Source of the DNA: Opitutaceae bacterium | GTDB lineage: Bacteria > Verrucomicrobiota > Verrucomicrobiia > Opitutales > Opitutaceae | DNA length: 64,000 nucleotides | Direction of reading: 5' to 3' | NCBI GenBank assembly: GCA_016794785.1 | Contig: JAEUHC010000014.1 | Location: 372,001-436,000 of the forward strand | Part shown: positions 43,020 through 51,790 of the stretch, in pieces | How the letters are laid out: each line of letters opens with the position of its first letter | Numbering within the stretch: the stretch's first letter is position 1 | The notes under the pieces: generated by a model | The model's database searches: none | The model's input: the letters and a program-made list of their open reading frames with translations, nothing else | What the model was told of the DNA's origin: nothing | Translations under genes and position numbers: made by a program

Positions 43020-43844
43020 ATGTCCCACGTGCCCACTCCCGATCTCGACGCGTATTTCGCACGCATCGGCTACACGGGGCCGCGCACGGTCTCGCTCGCG
43101 ACGCTCGATAGCATCCACCGCCATCACGCGCAGGCGATCCCGTTCGAGAATCTCGACATCCAGCTCGGCCGCCGCATCGCCGTCGATCTGCTGTCGGTCG
43201 AGCGCAAGCTCGTCCACGATCGGCGCGGCGGCTACTGCTTCGAGCAAAACACCCTCCTCGCCGCCGTGCTCCGCGCGCTGGGCTTCGAGGTCACGGTGCT
43301 CCTCGGCCGCGTGCGCTGGCAGATTCCGGACGACGTGCAGACGCCGCTCGTGCATGCGTTTCTCCGCGTCGAGACGCCCGACACCGGACCACACCTGGCC
43401 GACGTGGGCTTCGGCAGCATGACGCTCTACCGGCCGCTCCGCTGGGAATTCGAGACCGCCCAACCCTGCGGCCTTGAGCCGCGGCGCCTCAACCGCCGCG
43501 GCGATCTCATCGCACACCAGGCGCTGCTCGGAGAGAAGTGGAGCGATGTCTATCTGTTCGCGCCCGCTCCTGCGCTCGGCATCGATCTCGAGGTCTCCAA
43601 CTGGTTCACGTGCGCGCATCCCGACTCGGCGTTCCTGAAGAACCTCCGTGCTTCGCGCACGCTCGCCGACCGCCGCTACACGCTCGTCAATTCCGACTTC
43701 AACATCCGCCACGCCGACGGCCGCGTCGAGCGCCGGGTCATCGCCACCGCCGACGAGTTGCTCACGATCCTCGCGGAGTTCTTCGGCCTGCATTTCCCGC
43801 CCGGCACGCGCTTCGGCCGACCCGGGATGCCGTGGCCGCAGTGA
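43020..43844 (+). CDS. Arylamine N-acetyltransferase
   Basis: 274 residues, the normal length. The catalytic triad is visible: Cys73 in RRGGYCFEQN, His112 in PLVHAFLRVE, Asp128 in HLADVGFGS. The N-terminal IPFENLDIQLGR motif is also typical. Transfers acetyl groups from acetyl-CoA to arylamines or hydrazines in the cytoplasm. The start codon lies immediately behind the hppA terminator, so an internal promoter is not obvious; partial read-through may feed it. Confidence 0.93.
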   Translation: MSHVPTPDLDAYFARIGYTGPRTVSLATLDSIHRHHAQAIPFENLDIQLGRRIAVDLLSVERKLVHDRRGGYCFEQNTLLAAVLRALGFEVTVLLGRVRWQIPDDVQTPLVHAFLRVETPDTGPHLADVGFGSMTLYRPLRWEFETAQPCGLEPRRLNRRGDLIAHQALLGEKWSDVYLFAPAPALGIDLEVSNWFTCAHPDSAFLKNLRASRTLADRRYTLVNSDFNIRHADGRVERRVIATADELLTILAEFFGLHFPPGTRFGRPGMPWPQ

Positions 43845-43848
43845 CGCG

Positions 43849-45828
43849 CTACGGCGTGCGCAGCCGCACCAGTGCCTCGCGCGCCACAGCGTGGTCCGGC
43901 TGGATCTCCAAGGCCTTGGCGAACGCGGTGATCGCCTCGTCGTTTTTGCCCGCCGCGCGCAAGGCGTGCCCGAGCGCATAGTGGGCCTGCGCCGCGCCAG
44001 GCGCGCGCTGCGCGACGTCGCGCGCCAGTGCCACCGCCTCCTCGCGGCGCCCGGCATCGGATAGCGCGACCACCAGGTTGCAGATCGTGCCGATGGTCCT
44101 CGGCCGCAGCCGCAGCGAGGCCTCGAACTGCACCACAGCCTCCGCCGGACGCCCCACCTGCACGAGCGCCGCGCCCAGCAGGTCCCGCACAGCCGCATCA
44201 CCGCCCTGCAGCGCCACCGCCCGCTCCAGCACCGGCACCGCTTCGGACCAATTGGCCGCACCGACGAGAAGTTCGCCGAGCCCCACCCAAGCGGGCGAGA
44301 AAGCCGGATCCAGCCGCAGCGCCTCCTTGTAGTGCTCCAAGGCCTCGTGCGCTTTCCCCTCGGCCGCCATGATACGGGCCAATCCCGTGTGCGACACGGC
44401 GGCGCGGGGGACATTCGGCTGAATCCGCAATGAGTCCGCAAAGAATGGCTTCGCCTCGCCGAAGCGCCCCTGCATGCGCAGCACGTCGCCGAGGCGCATC
44501 GCGATGTCCGCGCGATACTCTGTCGGCCCGACGTGTTGATAGAGCCGCCGGAACAGCGTCTCGCTGTCGCGCCACATCGGCACCTGCCGCGCGCTCAGCA
44601 CCCCGAGCGCGACCACCGCCACTCCCGTCGCGATCAGCGCGGCGCGGCCCGCCAGCACAATCAGCCACGCCGCCACCAACGACCAAAGCAGCCCTTGGAA
44701 ATAGGCATAGCGGTCGTTGGCGTAGTGCGGGCTCTCGGCCAGGCCGAGCATCGGCGCAATCAGGATCAGGTGCGCCAGCCACAGCGCCCACGCCGCCGGC
44801 CAGCGAGTCCGCCGCCACCACAACAGCACCGTCGCGCCCGCCACCCCCGCGAGACTCGCGATGAAAACCGCCCCGCGCGGATCGAATTCGACGAGCGTCG
44901 TGTAAACGGGCGCGAGCCCCGTCGGCACGAGCGGCTTCCAGACGTAGTAGGCCCACACGTAGCCCGCCTGCGCGATGCGCTCAAACAACCCAAACTCCGC
45001 CAGCGTGGGCGGCGGCGCCCAGATCCCCTGCGCCCGGGCCCGCGCGACGATCGTGATCAACGCGACGGCGCCGGCGAGGGCGAGAAAGGGAATTTTCTCC
45101 GTCCACACCGCCCGATTGCGCGATCCGCGCCACAGCGGCACAGCCGGCTCGAAGCGCCGCAGCGGGAAAAAATCCATCACCGCCAGCACCGCGACCACCG
45201 GCACAAACACCGGATAGCTGAGAAATGAAAATGCGAACGCCGCCAGCGCCGCCGCCAGCCAGCGCCGCCGCCCGCGCCCCCCGGGCGCAATCTCCACGGC
45301 GCGCAGATAGGCGAGCACCCCGAGCAAGGCGCCGGCCATGCCCTGCGCATACATCCGCCCCGAGGCCCACGCCACAATCTCGACGCGCAGCGGATGCAGC
45401 GCCCAGACCAGCGCCGCCGCCAAGGCCGCCCAGGCGATGCGTTCCTCCGCGGCAGGCCGGGCGGCCCGCATCAGCCGGCGCACGACGAAAAACACGAGCA
45501 CCGCATTGAGCGCATGCAGGATCAGGTTGCCCGCGTGCGCCACGACCGGCGACAGCCCGAATATTCTTTGCTCCACGGCCCAGCCCAGCCAGGCAAAGGG
45601 CACGTAGCGCCGCATGTAAGTCGCATCGGTGAAGATCCACCGCAGGTTCTCCGCGCTGAGTTCGCGCAGGTGCGGGTTGGCGGTGAGGTTGATGTCATCG
45701 TCCCAGCTAAGAAACTGCCCATTCACCACCGCGTGCAGGGCGGCTCCGACCGCGGCGACGATCACCGCCGCCGCGATCCACGCCGGCAGTCCGCCGCGAG
45801 GAGTTGCCTGGGCTCGCGCCACGCTCAC
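43849..45828 (-). CDS. Multi-pass membrane protein with C-terminal TPR repeats
   Basis: 659 residues. About ten membrane helices fill the first 450 residues. An early periplasmic loop has FLSWDDDINLTANPHLRELS, the acidic loop known from O-mannosyltransferase/TMTC-like glycosyltransferases, and HPLRVEIVAWASGRMYAQG follows. The last 200 residues are tetratricopeptide repeats (HEALEHYKEALRLDPAFSPA, PAEAVVQFEASLRLRPRTIG, DEAITAFAKALEIQPDHAVA). Start is GTG 45828, one base beyond the stop of the aldehyde-dehydrogenase-like gene. Likely a membrane glycosyltransferase-like protein; no substrate can be named. Confidence 0.85.
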   Translation of the reverse strand: MSVARAQATPRGGLPAWIAAAVIVAAVGAALHAVVNGQFLSWDDDINLTANPHLRELSAENLRWIFTDATYMRRYVPFAWLGWAVEQRIFGLSPVVAHAGNLILHALNAVLVFFVVRRLMRAARPAAEERIAWAALAAALVWALHPLRVEIVAWASGRMYAQGMAGALLGVLAYLRAVEIAPGGRGRRRWLAAALAAFAFSFLSYPVFVPVVAVLAVMDFFPLRRFEPAVPLWRGSRNRAVWTEKIPFLALAGAVALITIVARARAQGIWAPPPTLAEFGLFERIAQAGYVWAYYVWKPLVPTGLAPVYTTLVEFDPRGAVFIASLAGVAGATVLLWWRRTRWPAAWALWLAHLILIAPMLGLAESPHYANDRYAYFQGLLWSLVAAWLIVLAGRAALIATGVAVVALGVLSARQVPMWRDSETLFRRLYQHVGPTEYRADIAMRLGDVLRMQGRFGEAKPFFADSLRIQPNVPRAAVSHTGLARIMAAEGKAHEALEHYKEALRLDPAFSPAWVGLGELLVGAANWSEAVPVLERAVALQGGDAAVRDLLGAALVQVGRPAEAVVQFEASLRLRPRTIGTICNLVVALSDAGRREEAVALARDVAQRAPGAAQAHYALGHALRAAGKNDEAITAFAKALEIQPDHAVAREALVRLRTP

Positions 45829-45829
45829 T

Positions 45830-46699
45830 TCACGCCCCGATGGGGTGCCAGGTGGTCTTGAACTCGAGGCAGTCGCGGATCGCGTAGAGGCTCTGCGCGC
45901 GATCGCTCAGCCAGTCCGCGGTTTTTTCCGCCTCGGCAAAACGCACTCGCTTCACGCTCTCCGCCGCGCCGAGGCGCAGCGCCTTGCGCTCCTCCGCGGA
46001 AACGCCCGCCGCGCTGATCGCGCGCAGGTGCGCATGGGTCGCAAAGGTCGGCAGGATCTCCTTGCGGAAGCCGGTGAGGATGCTGACCACGCCGCCCGGC
46101 AGATCGCTCGTCGCGAGCATCTCGCCGAGGAGGATCGCGGGATAGGGGGTCTTTTCCGACGCCAGCGCAACCACGGTGTTGCCGCTCACGATCACCGGCG
46201 CAAAGAGCGACACGAGCCCGAGCAGCGCCGGCGCCTCCGGCGCGATCACGCCGAGGATCCCCATGGGCTCGGTGACGGTGAAGTTGAAATGCGGCGACGC
46301 CACGGGGTTCACGTTGCCGAGCACCTGCTCGTATTTGTCGGCCCAGCCGGCATAGTAGATGAGGCGGTCGGTGGCGGCATCGACCTCCTTGGTCGCGGCG
46401 GCCCGCGTGTCGCCGAAGCAGACGAGCGTCGCAATCAAGTCCTCCCGGCGCGACTCGAGCATCTCGCCGAGGCGGTAGAGGATCTGGCCGCGGTTGTAGG
46501 CGGTGCGCTTGGCCCAGCCGGGGCCGGCCTTGGCGGCGGCCTCGACGGCGTTGCGCAGGTCCTTGCGTGTGCACTGCGGGATGTTGGCGAAGAACTCACC
46601 CTTGGCGTCCGCGACGGGAAACGATCGTCCGCTCTCCGAGCGGATGAACGCGCCGCCGACGTAGGGCTTGGGGGTTTTGGTGATGGGCAAACGAGGCAT
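45830..46699 (-). CDS. Aldehyde-dehydrogenase-like protein without catalytic Cys
   Basis: 289 residues. Similar to the first 250 residues of aldehyde dehydrogenases: PKPYVGGAFIRSESGRSFPV, YNRGQILYRLGEMLESRRED, YYAGWADKYEQVLGNVNPVA, EPMGILGVIAPEAPALLGLV and VSGNTVVALASEKTPYPAIL. It then departs from the family: no ELGGK glutamate motif and no Cys motif. The Rossmann half is therefore kept while the catalytic half is lost. It follows a full-length aldehyde dehydrogenase (46798-48297), so a partner-subunit or regulatory role is likely. The C-terminal part is helical (ADWLSDRAQSLYAIRDCLE). This kind of pair beside deoC recurs in Verrucomicrobiota and Planctomycetota to my knowledge. Confidence 0.85.
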   Translation of the reverse strand: MPRLPITKTPKPYVGGAFIRSESGRSFPVADAKGEFFANIPQCTRKDLRNAVEAAAKAGPGWAKRTAYNRGQILYRLGEMLESRREDLIATLVCFGDTRAAATKEVDAATDRLIYYAGWADKYEQVLGNVNPVASPHFNFTVTEPMGILGVIAPEAPALLGLVSLFAPVIVSGNTVVALASEKTPYPAILLGEMLATSDLPGGVVSILTGFRKEILPTFATHAHLRAISAAGVSAEERKALRLGAAESVKRVRFAEAEKTADWLSDRAQSLYAIRDCLEFKTTWHPIGA

Positions 46700-46708
46700 T
46701 TTGGGTTG

Positions 46709-46785
46709 CCCGCGAATCACGCGAATTAACGCGAATTCAAACAGGCAGGATTGGGATTATTCGCGCTGATTCGTGTGATTCGCGG
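46709..46785. repeat. Intergenic inverted repeat between the two aldehyde dehydrogenase genes
   Basis: Left arm begins CCCGCGAATCACGCGAAT at 46709; right arm, read on the other strand from 46785, begins CCCGCGAATCACACGAAT. About 23 of 26 positions agree. A tall imperfect hairpin is possible. It contains no T-run and lies within an operon, so it is more like a REP-type repeat or mRNA-stability element than a terminator. Confidence 0.75.
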
Positions 46786-46797
46786 GGATCGGGTTGG

Positions 46798-48297
46798 TCA
46801 GGCGAGCTTGCAGTAGTCGAGCAGCCCTTGCCGGCCGCCTTCGCGGCCGAAGCCGCTTTCCTTGTAGCCGCCGAAGGGCGAGGTCGGATCGAATTTGTTG
46901 TAGGTGTTGGCCCAGACTACGCCGGCCTTCAGCTCCACGCTCATCTTCAGGATGCGCGAGCCCTTGTCGGTCCACACGCCGGCGCTGAGGCCGTAGGCGG
47001 TGTTGTTCGCCTTCTCGATCGCCTCGTCCACCGTGCGGAAGGTGAGGATGCTCAGCACAGGGCCGAAGATTTCCTCGCGCGCGATGCGGTGGCTCATGCT
47101 CACGCCGCTGAAAATCGTCGGGCGGAAATAATAGCCCTTCGCCGGCAGCTTGCAGGCAGGCTGGAACATCTCCGCACCTTCCTTCACGCCGCTGTCCACC
47201 AGTGCGGCGATCTTGCCGAGCTGTTCCTTCGAATTGATGGCGCCGATGTCGGTGTTCTTGTCCATGGGGTCGCCGACGCGGAGCACGCGAATGCGGTTCT
47301 TGAGCTTGGCGAGCACGCGGTCGGCGACGGGCTCGTGGACGAGCAGGCGCGAGCCGGCGCAGCACACATGGCCTTGGTTGAAGAAAATCCCGTTCACGAT
47401 GCCCTCGACCGCCTGATCGAGCGGAGCGTCGTCGAAGACGATATTCGCCGCCTTGCCGCCGAGTTCCATCGTCATCTTCTTCTCGGTGCCCGCGAGCGAG
47501 CGCATGATGATCTTGCCGACCTCGGTCGAGCCGGTGAACGCGACTTTCGCCGCCGTCGAGTGACCCATCACCGCGGCGCCGGTCTCGCCCGCGCCGGTCA
47601 CGAAGTTCACCGTGCCCGGCGGCAACCCGGCATCCTGCAGAATCTCCGCGAGCTTGAGGCACGTGATGTTCGTGGTCTCGGCGGGCTTGAGGACGACGGT
47701 GTTGCCCATGGCAAGCGCGGGGGCGATTTTCCACGCAAGCATCAGCAGCGGAAAATTCCACGGGATGACCTGCCCGACGACTCCGAGCGGCGCGACGCGA
47801 CGGCCGGGCGCGACGTAGTCGAGTTTGTCCGCCCAGCCCGCGTGATAGAAGAAATGCGCGGCGGCCATCGGCACGTCGAAGTCCCGCGACTCCTTGATGG
47901 GTTTGCCGCCGTCGAGCGTCTCCGCGACGGCGAACTCGCGCGCCCGGTCCTGCAGCAGCCGCGCGATGCGGAAGATATACTTGGCGCGCTCGCGGCCAGG
48001 CATCCGGCCCCACGTGGTGTCGAAGGCGCGCTGCGCCGCGGCGTAGGCGGCATCGACATCGTCCCGGCCCGCGAGCGCGATGTCGGCGAGCTTCAGCTCG
48101 TCGGCGGGGTTGATGGAGGTGAAGTATTTTCCCGACTTCGGCGCGACGAACTCGCCGCCGATGAAGAGATCATAGCGCGGCTTGAGCTTGGGATCCGCTG
48201 TCTCGGGTGCGGGATCGAATTCCCAGAGATCGCCGAAGATCAGCTCGGGCGCGGGGCGCGAGGGGCGGGTGGATTTTTTCTCAGCTAGCGTGGGCAT
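46798..48297 (-). CDS. NAD(P)-dependent aldehyde dehydrogenase
   Basis: 499 residues, full length. Rossmann motifs: VIPWNFPLLMLAWKIAPALA, LKPAETTNITCLKLAEIL, VAFTGSTEVGKIIM. General base Glu in MTMELGGKAANIVFDDA; nucleophile Cys in NQGHVCCAGSRLLVHEPVAD. The C-terminus has PFGGYKESGFGREGG. Neighbouring deoC makes acetaldehyde and glyceraldehyde 3-phosphate from deoxyribose 5-phosphate, so oxidation of acetaldehyde is the natural role. Start at ATG 48297; the nine extra codons upstream (48324) are not conserved. Confidence 0.93.
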   Translation of the reverse strand: MPTLAEKKSTRPSRPAPELIFGDLWEFDPAPETADPKLKPRYDLFIGGEFVAPKSGKYFTSINPADELKLADIALAGRDDVDAAYAAAQRAFDTTWGRMPGRERAKYIFRIARLLQDRAREFAVAETLDGGKPIKESRDFDVPMAAAHFFYHAGWADKLDYVAPGRRVAPLGVVGQVIPWNFPLLMLAWKIAPALAMGNTVVLKPAETTNITCLKLAEILQDAGLPPGTVNFVTGAGETGAAVMGHSTAAKVAFTGSTEVGKIIMRSLAGTEKKMTMELGGKAANIVFDDAPLDQAVEGIVNGIFFNQGHVCCAGSRLLVHEPVADRVLAKLKNRIRVLRVGDPMDKNTDIGAINSKEQLGKIAALVDSGVKEGAEMFQPACKLPAKGYYFRPTIFSGVSMSHRIAREEIFGPVLSILTFRTVDEAIEKANNTAYGLSAGVWTDKGSRILKMSVELKAGVVWANTYNKFDPTSPFGGYKESGFGREGGRQGLLDYCKLA

Positions 48298-48310
48298 GGA
48301 AGATATTCTG

Positions 48311-48408
48311 GTCACAGAGAGCACAGAGCGCTGACATAGAGTTCACAGAAGAAAGGCATCGGATTGGCTCCGTGTCCTCTGTGTCCGGGCTCTGTGACTT
48401 CTGTGGCT
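48311..48408. repeat. Intergenic inverted repeat between deoC and the aldehyde dehydrogenase gene
   Basis: Left arm reads GTCACAGAGAGCACAGAGCG from 48311; the right arm, read on the other strand from about 48406, contains CACAGAAGTCACAGAGCCCG. The arms match imperfectly over about 40 bases and are built on the word CACAGAG. A different sequence from the repeat at 46709-46785 but in the same kind of place, the next gap of the same operon. Confidence 0.6.
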
Positions 48409-48421
48409 CATGTCTGAGCTG

Positions 48422-49366
48422 TTAGTAGCTCTCGGCGGCCTCGCTGAAATAATACGGGGCCTGGTAGGCGCCGGTCTTTTCCTTTTCGAGCTGGCGGAGC
48501 AGGTCGTTGAGCAGCGAACTCGCGCCGAAGCGGTAGCGCTCGTTGGTCAGCCACGCGTCGCCGAGCGTCTCCTTCACCGCGATGAGGAATTGCAGCGACT
48601 GCTTGGCGGTGCGGATGCCGCCGGCGGGCTTCATCCCGATGGCGATGCCCGTATCGAGGTAGAAATCGCGGAGGGCCTCGATCATCACCTGGTTGTTGCC
48701 GAGCGTGGCGTTGAGCGAGGTCTTGCCTGTGCTGGTCTTGATGAAATCACCCTCGCGGATCACCCGCATGGCGAGAAAGGAGGCGGCGCGGATGTTGTCG
48801 TAGGTCTCGAGTTCGCTGACCTCGAGGATCACCTTGAGCGCGGCGTCGCCGCAGGCTTCGACCACGGCGGCGATCTCGTCCTGCATCAGGCCAAACTCGC
48901 CCGCGAGAAACGCCCCGCGGTTGATCACCATGTCGATCTCGTCGGCGCCGTCGGCCACCGCAGCCTTCACCTCGGCGAGCCGCGTGCGCAGCGGCGCCTG
49001 CCCGCTGGGAAACGCCGTCGCGACTGACGCGATGCGCACGGCGGTGTCGCTACCGAGGGCCCGGCGCGCGTGCCGGACCATCGAGGGATAGACGCACACC
49101 GCCGCGACCTGCGGCGCGCCGAGATCCGCGTCGTGCGGCGCGAGCGCCTTCTGGCAAAGCGAGGCGACCTTGCCGGGCGTGTCCTTGCCCTCGAGGGTCG
49201 TGAGATCGACCATCGAGACGGCGAGCTTCAGGCCCTGCACCTTCGAGGCCTTCTTGATCGAACGCGTCGTAAACTTGGCCACGCGCTCCTCGACGCCCAC
49301 GGCATCGACGGTGCCGATCTCATCGAACAGCCGCCGAAACGCAGCGGTGGGAGACTTCACGATCAT
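48422..49366 (-). CDS. deoC: Deoxyribose-phosphate aldolase
   Basis: 314 residues from MIVKSPTAAFRRLFDEIG, longer than the E. coli enzyme at its N-terminus. Family motifs: VSMVDLTTLEG near the start of the barrel, VAAVCVYPSMV, DEIDMVINRGAFLAGEF, the lysine strand LKVILEVSE, and FIKTSTGKT with the Schiff-base Lys, then GMKPAGGIRT. It cleaves 2-deoxyribose 5-phosphate. First gene of the deoC-aldehyde dehydrogenase-pseudoenzyme-TPR unit. The frame extends a further 525 bases upstream but that part overlaps the divergent gene 49476-50402 and is composition-driven. Confidence 0.92.
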   Translation of the reverse strand: MIVKSPTAAFRRLFDEIGTVDAVGVEERVAKFTTRSIKKASKVQGLKLAVSMVDLTTLEGKDTPGKVASLCQKALAPHDADLGAPQVAAVCVYPSMVRHARRALGSDTAVRIASVATAFPSGQAPLRTRLAEVKAAVADGADEIDMVINRGAFLAGEFGLMQDEIAAVVEACGDAALKVILEVSELETYDNIRAASFLAMRVIREGDFIKTSTGKTSLNATLGNNQVMIEALRDFYLDTGIAIGMKPAGGIRTAKQSLQFLIAVKETLGDAWLTNERYRFGASSLLNDLLRQLEKEKTGAYQAPYYFSEAAESY

Positions 49367-49475
49367 GGCGCGGACTATCGCGCGCACCGCAGCGAAAACA
49401 AACGAAAAGTCCCGCCGCGGGATTGCGTCGCGCGCCCGAGGGCGCATCGTCGCCCAAGTGTTTCGTGCCGCCCCC

Positions 49476-50402
49476 ATGGTTTTAGTGCGCAGTATCGCGA
49501 CCTGTCTCTGCCTCGGCGCCACGTCGCTGCTGCCCGCCGCCGATTCACCTGCGTTCGCGGGACCGCAGCTCGCCGGAGAGCTGGAGGCGCCGCCCAAGCT
49601 GGAGACCAGCGGCTTGGCCGCCTCCCGCCGCAATCCCGGCCTGCTCTGGACCCATGACGACAGCGGAGGCGCCGCCGAAATCCACGCCGTGACCACGACC
49701 GGCCACCGCACCGCCACGCTGAGTCTGCGTGGCGTGAAGAACGAAGACTGGGAGGACCTCGCCGCCTTTGAGCAGGGTGGCCAAGCCTGGCTCCTCATCG
49801 CCGACACCGGCGACAACGACGCCAAACGCCAGACCGTGCGCCTGCATGTGGTCGAGGAGCCCACGCTCGCGAAACTCAAGCCCGGAGCCACGCTGGAAGT
49901 GGCGCCCGCCTACACGCTGCGCCTGCGCTACCCCGACGGACCGCGCGACTGCGAAAGCGTCGCCGTCGATGCCGCCGAGGGCGCCATCTACCTGCTGACC
50001 AAGCGCGACAATCCCCCGCGCCTTTACCGAGCCCCGCTCGCCAATCCCGGCGCCAAGGTCGTCGAGGCCCGCTTCGTCTGCGAAATGCCGGCCCTGATCG
50101 GCCGGACTCCCGTGGACGACTTGATCAAGCGAGTGGTCGGCAAAAAATTCTCCTGGCCCACCGGCATGGATTTTTCCGCCGATGGCCGCAGCGCCGTCGT
50201 GCTCACCTACGGCGAGCCCCTCGTCTTTGTCCGCGCCGCCGGGGAATCCTGGGCCAGCGCCTTCCAGCGCACGCCGCAGCGGCTCGCGTTTCACGGGCTG
50301 CCGCAGGCCGAGGCCGTGTGCTTCTCCACCGATGGCCGCGTGATCTTCGTGGCTTCCGAGAGCACGCGGACGCTCGTGCGCTACACACGCGCGGAGCACT
50401 GA
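49476..50402 (+). CDS. Exported beta-propeller-like protein
   Basis: 308 residues. Signal peptide MVLVRSIATCLCLGATSLLP ending AADS. Repeating strand motifs: LWTHDDSGGAAEIHAVTTTG, EDWEDLAAFEQGGQAWLLIA, DCESVAVDAAEGAIYLLTKR, WPTGMDFSADGRSAVVLTYG, AEAVCFSTDGRVIFVASEST. The motif DTGDN is conserved in such proteins. Probably periplasmic, of unknown ligand; a lactonase-like or phytase-like fold is possible. Divergent from deoC with about 110 bases between start codons. A longer frame from 49170 is a shadow of deoC. Confidence 0.8.
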   Translation: MVLVRSIATCLCLGATSLLPAADSPAFAGPQLAGELEAPPKLETSGLAASRRNPGLLWTHDDSGGAAEIHAVTTTGHRTATLSLRGVKNEDWEDLAAFEQGGQAWLLIADTGDNDAKRQTVRLHVVEEPTLAKLKPGATLEVAPAYTLRLRYPDGPRDCESVAVDAAEGAIYLLTKRDNPPRLYRAPLANPGAKVVEARFVCEMPALIGRTPVDDLIKRVVGKKFSWPTGMDFSADGRSAVVLTYGEPLVFVRAAGESWASAFQRTPQRLAFHGLPQAEAVCFSTDGRVIFVASESTRTLVRYTRAEH

Positions 50403-50659
50403 ATTGATCCCGGGACGCCGCAATCCTTCGCTTTTCCAACTATCAATCGCTTTCTTTCCAGTTTCCCCACCCCCGCGTGTGTCACGGTGGCACGTGGCGC
50501 AAATCAGCCGGCCAAGAGCACTTCTTCGCCCGATCGTCGGGCCAGAAACCCCCGCCCTACGCGCCTGGCAGCTGGCCGACTGCGGGGCTGGATCATCTGG
50601 AAATGAGCGCGACCCCAAATGAGTTTCCATTTACCGCCCAGCCTTCAACAGTCCGCGCC

Positions 50660-51760
50660 ATGTCGGAAATCCCTGTGCCCCCGTTGGGTCGTGAGCTCCA
50701 TCGGGAGCTTCACGCCCTCGCCCAGCCCCAGCACCTGAAGCGCTTCCCGGCGGGCGCGACCATTTTCTCCGCCGGCGACCACGGCGACGGGTTTTATCTC
50801 GTCGAGTCCGGCCGGGTGCAGATCTCCGCCGTCGTGGGCGACGGCGCGGCGCGCGTGTTGGCGACCATCGGCCCCGGCGATTTCTTCGGCGAGATGGCCG
50901 TGCTCGACGATGCGCCCCGCTCCGCCACCGCGACCGCCGAAGCCGGCGACACGACGGCTTTTTTCTTCGGCCGCGATGAACTCCTCCGCCTCCTCGGGCG
51001 ACAGCCGCAACTCGGCCTGGGCCTGGTGCGCGAATTCAGCGCCCGCATGCGCTCGCTCAACCAAAAATACGCCGATGAAATCATCCAGGCCGAGCGTCTC
51101 GCCGTGGTGGGCCGGTTCGCCCGCACGATCGTGCACGACTTCAAGAACCCCCTACAGGTGATCGGTCTCGCGGCCGAGCTGGCGAGCACCGATTCCACCC
51201 CGCTGCCGCTGCGGGCCAAGGCCTGCCAGCGCATCGCCGTCCAGGTCGATCGCATGAATCATCTCCTGCACGAGGTGATCGATTTCACCAAGCCCGACGG
51301 CCAGCGCCCGCCGCTCACGCCCACCGATTTCGCACGCTTCATGCAGCCCTTGGCCGATGAAATCCGCGCCGAGATCGCCGAACGCGGCGTGACGCTCGAA
51401 CTCCCGGCGCCACCGCCGGCCGTGACCGTCGCCCTCCAGGCGCAGCGCCTCCCGCGGCTGTTCCACAACCTCATCAACAACGCCGTGGACGAAATGCCGG
51501 GTGGCGGAAAAATCTTCCTGCGCTTCACCGTCGCGCCGGGCGAGCTCCGCGTGGAGGTCGCGGACACCGGCCCGGGCATCGCGCCCGAGATCGCCGCATC
51601 GATCTTCGAGCCCTTCGCCACGCACGGCAAGGCGCACGGCACCGGCCTCGGCCTGGCGATCTGCAAGCGCATCGTCGAGGATCACGGTGGCAAAATCTCC
51701 GCCCGCAGCGAACCCGGCAAGGGCGCCACGTTCGCCTTCACGCTGCCACTGGCGCGGTGA
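50660..51760 (+). CDS. Cyclic-nucleotide-binding/histidine kinase fusion
   Basis: 366 residues. Residues about 20-135 are a cNMP-binding (CRP-like) domain: [60 protein letters not shown] coiled linker leads to His[22 protein letters not shown] with the phospho-acceptor His followed by Asp, and then the ATPase domain with [33 protein letters not shown] and [13 protein letters not shown]. No membrane helix, so it is a cytoplasmic sensor kinase. No response regulator is adjacent. ATG 50603 would add 19 residues; ATG 50660 is closer to the domain and was chosen. Confidence 0.88.
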   Translation: MSEIPVPPLGRELHRELHALAQPQHLKRFPAGATIFSAGDHGDGFYLVESGRVQISAVVGDGAARVLATIGPGDFFGEMAVLDDAPRSATATAEAGDTTAFFFGRDELLRLLGRQPQLGLGLVREFSARMRSLNQKYADEIIQAERLAVVGRFARTIVHDFKNPLQVIGLAAELASTDSTPLPLRAKACQRIAVQVDRMNHLLHEVIDFTKPDGQRPPLTPTDFARFMQPLADEIRAEIAERGVTLELPAPPPAVTVALQAQRLPRLFHNLINNAVDEMPGGGKIFLRFTVAPGELRVEVADTGPGIAPEIAASIFEPFATHGKAHGTGLGLAICKRIVEDHGGKISARSEPGKGATFAFTLPLAR

Positions 51761-51790
51761 GGCGGGCACAAGGCCCCCCGCCGCACCACC

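Noticed and set aside
49367..49891. N-terminal extension of deoC by 175 codons
   Set aside because: Overlaps the divergent exported-protein gene and has no conserved sequence before MIVKSPTAAF.
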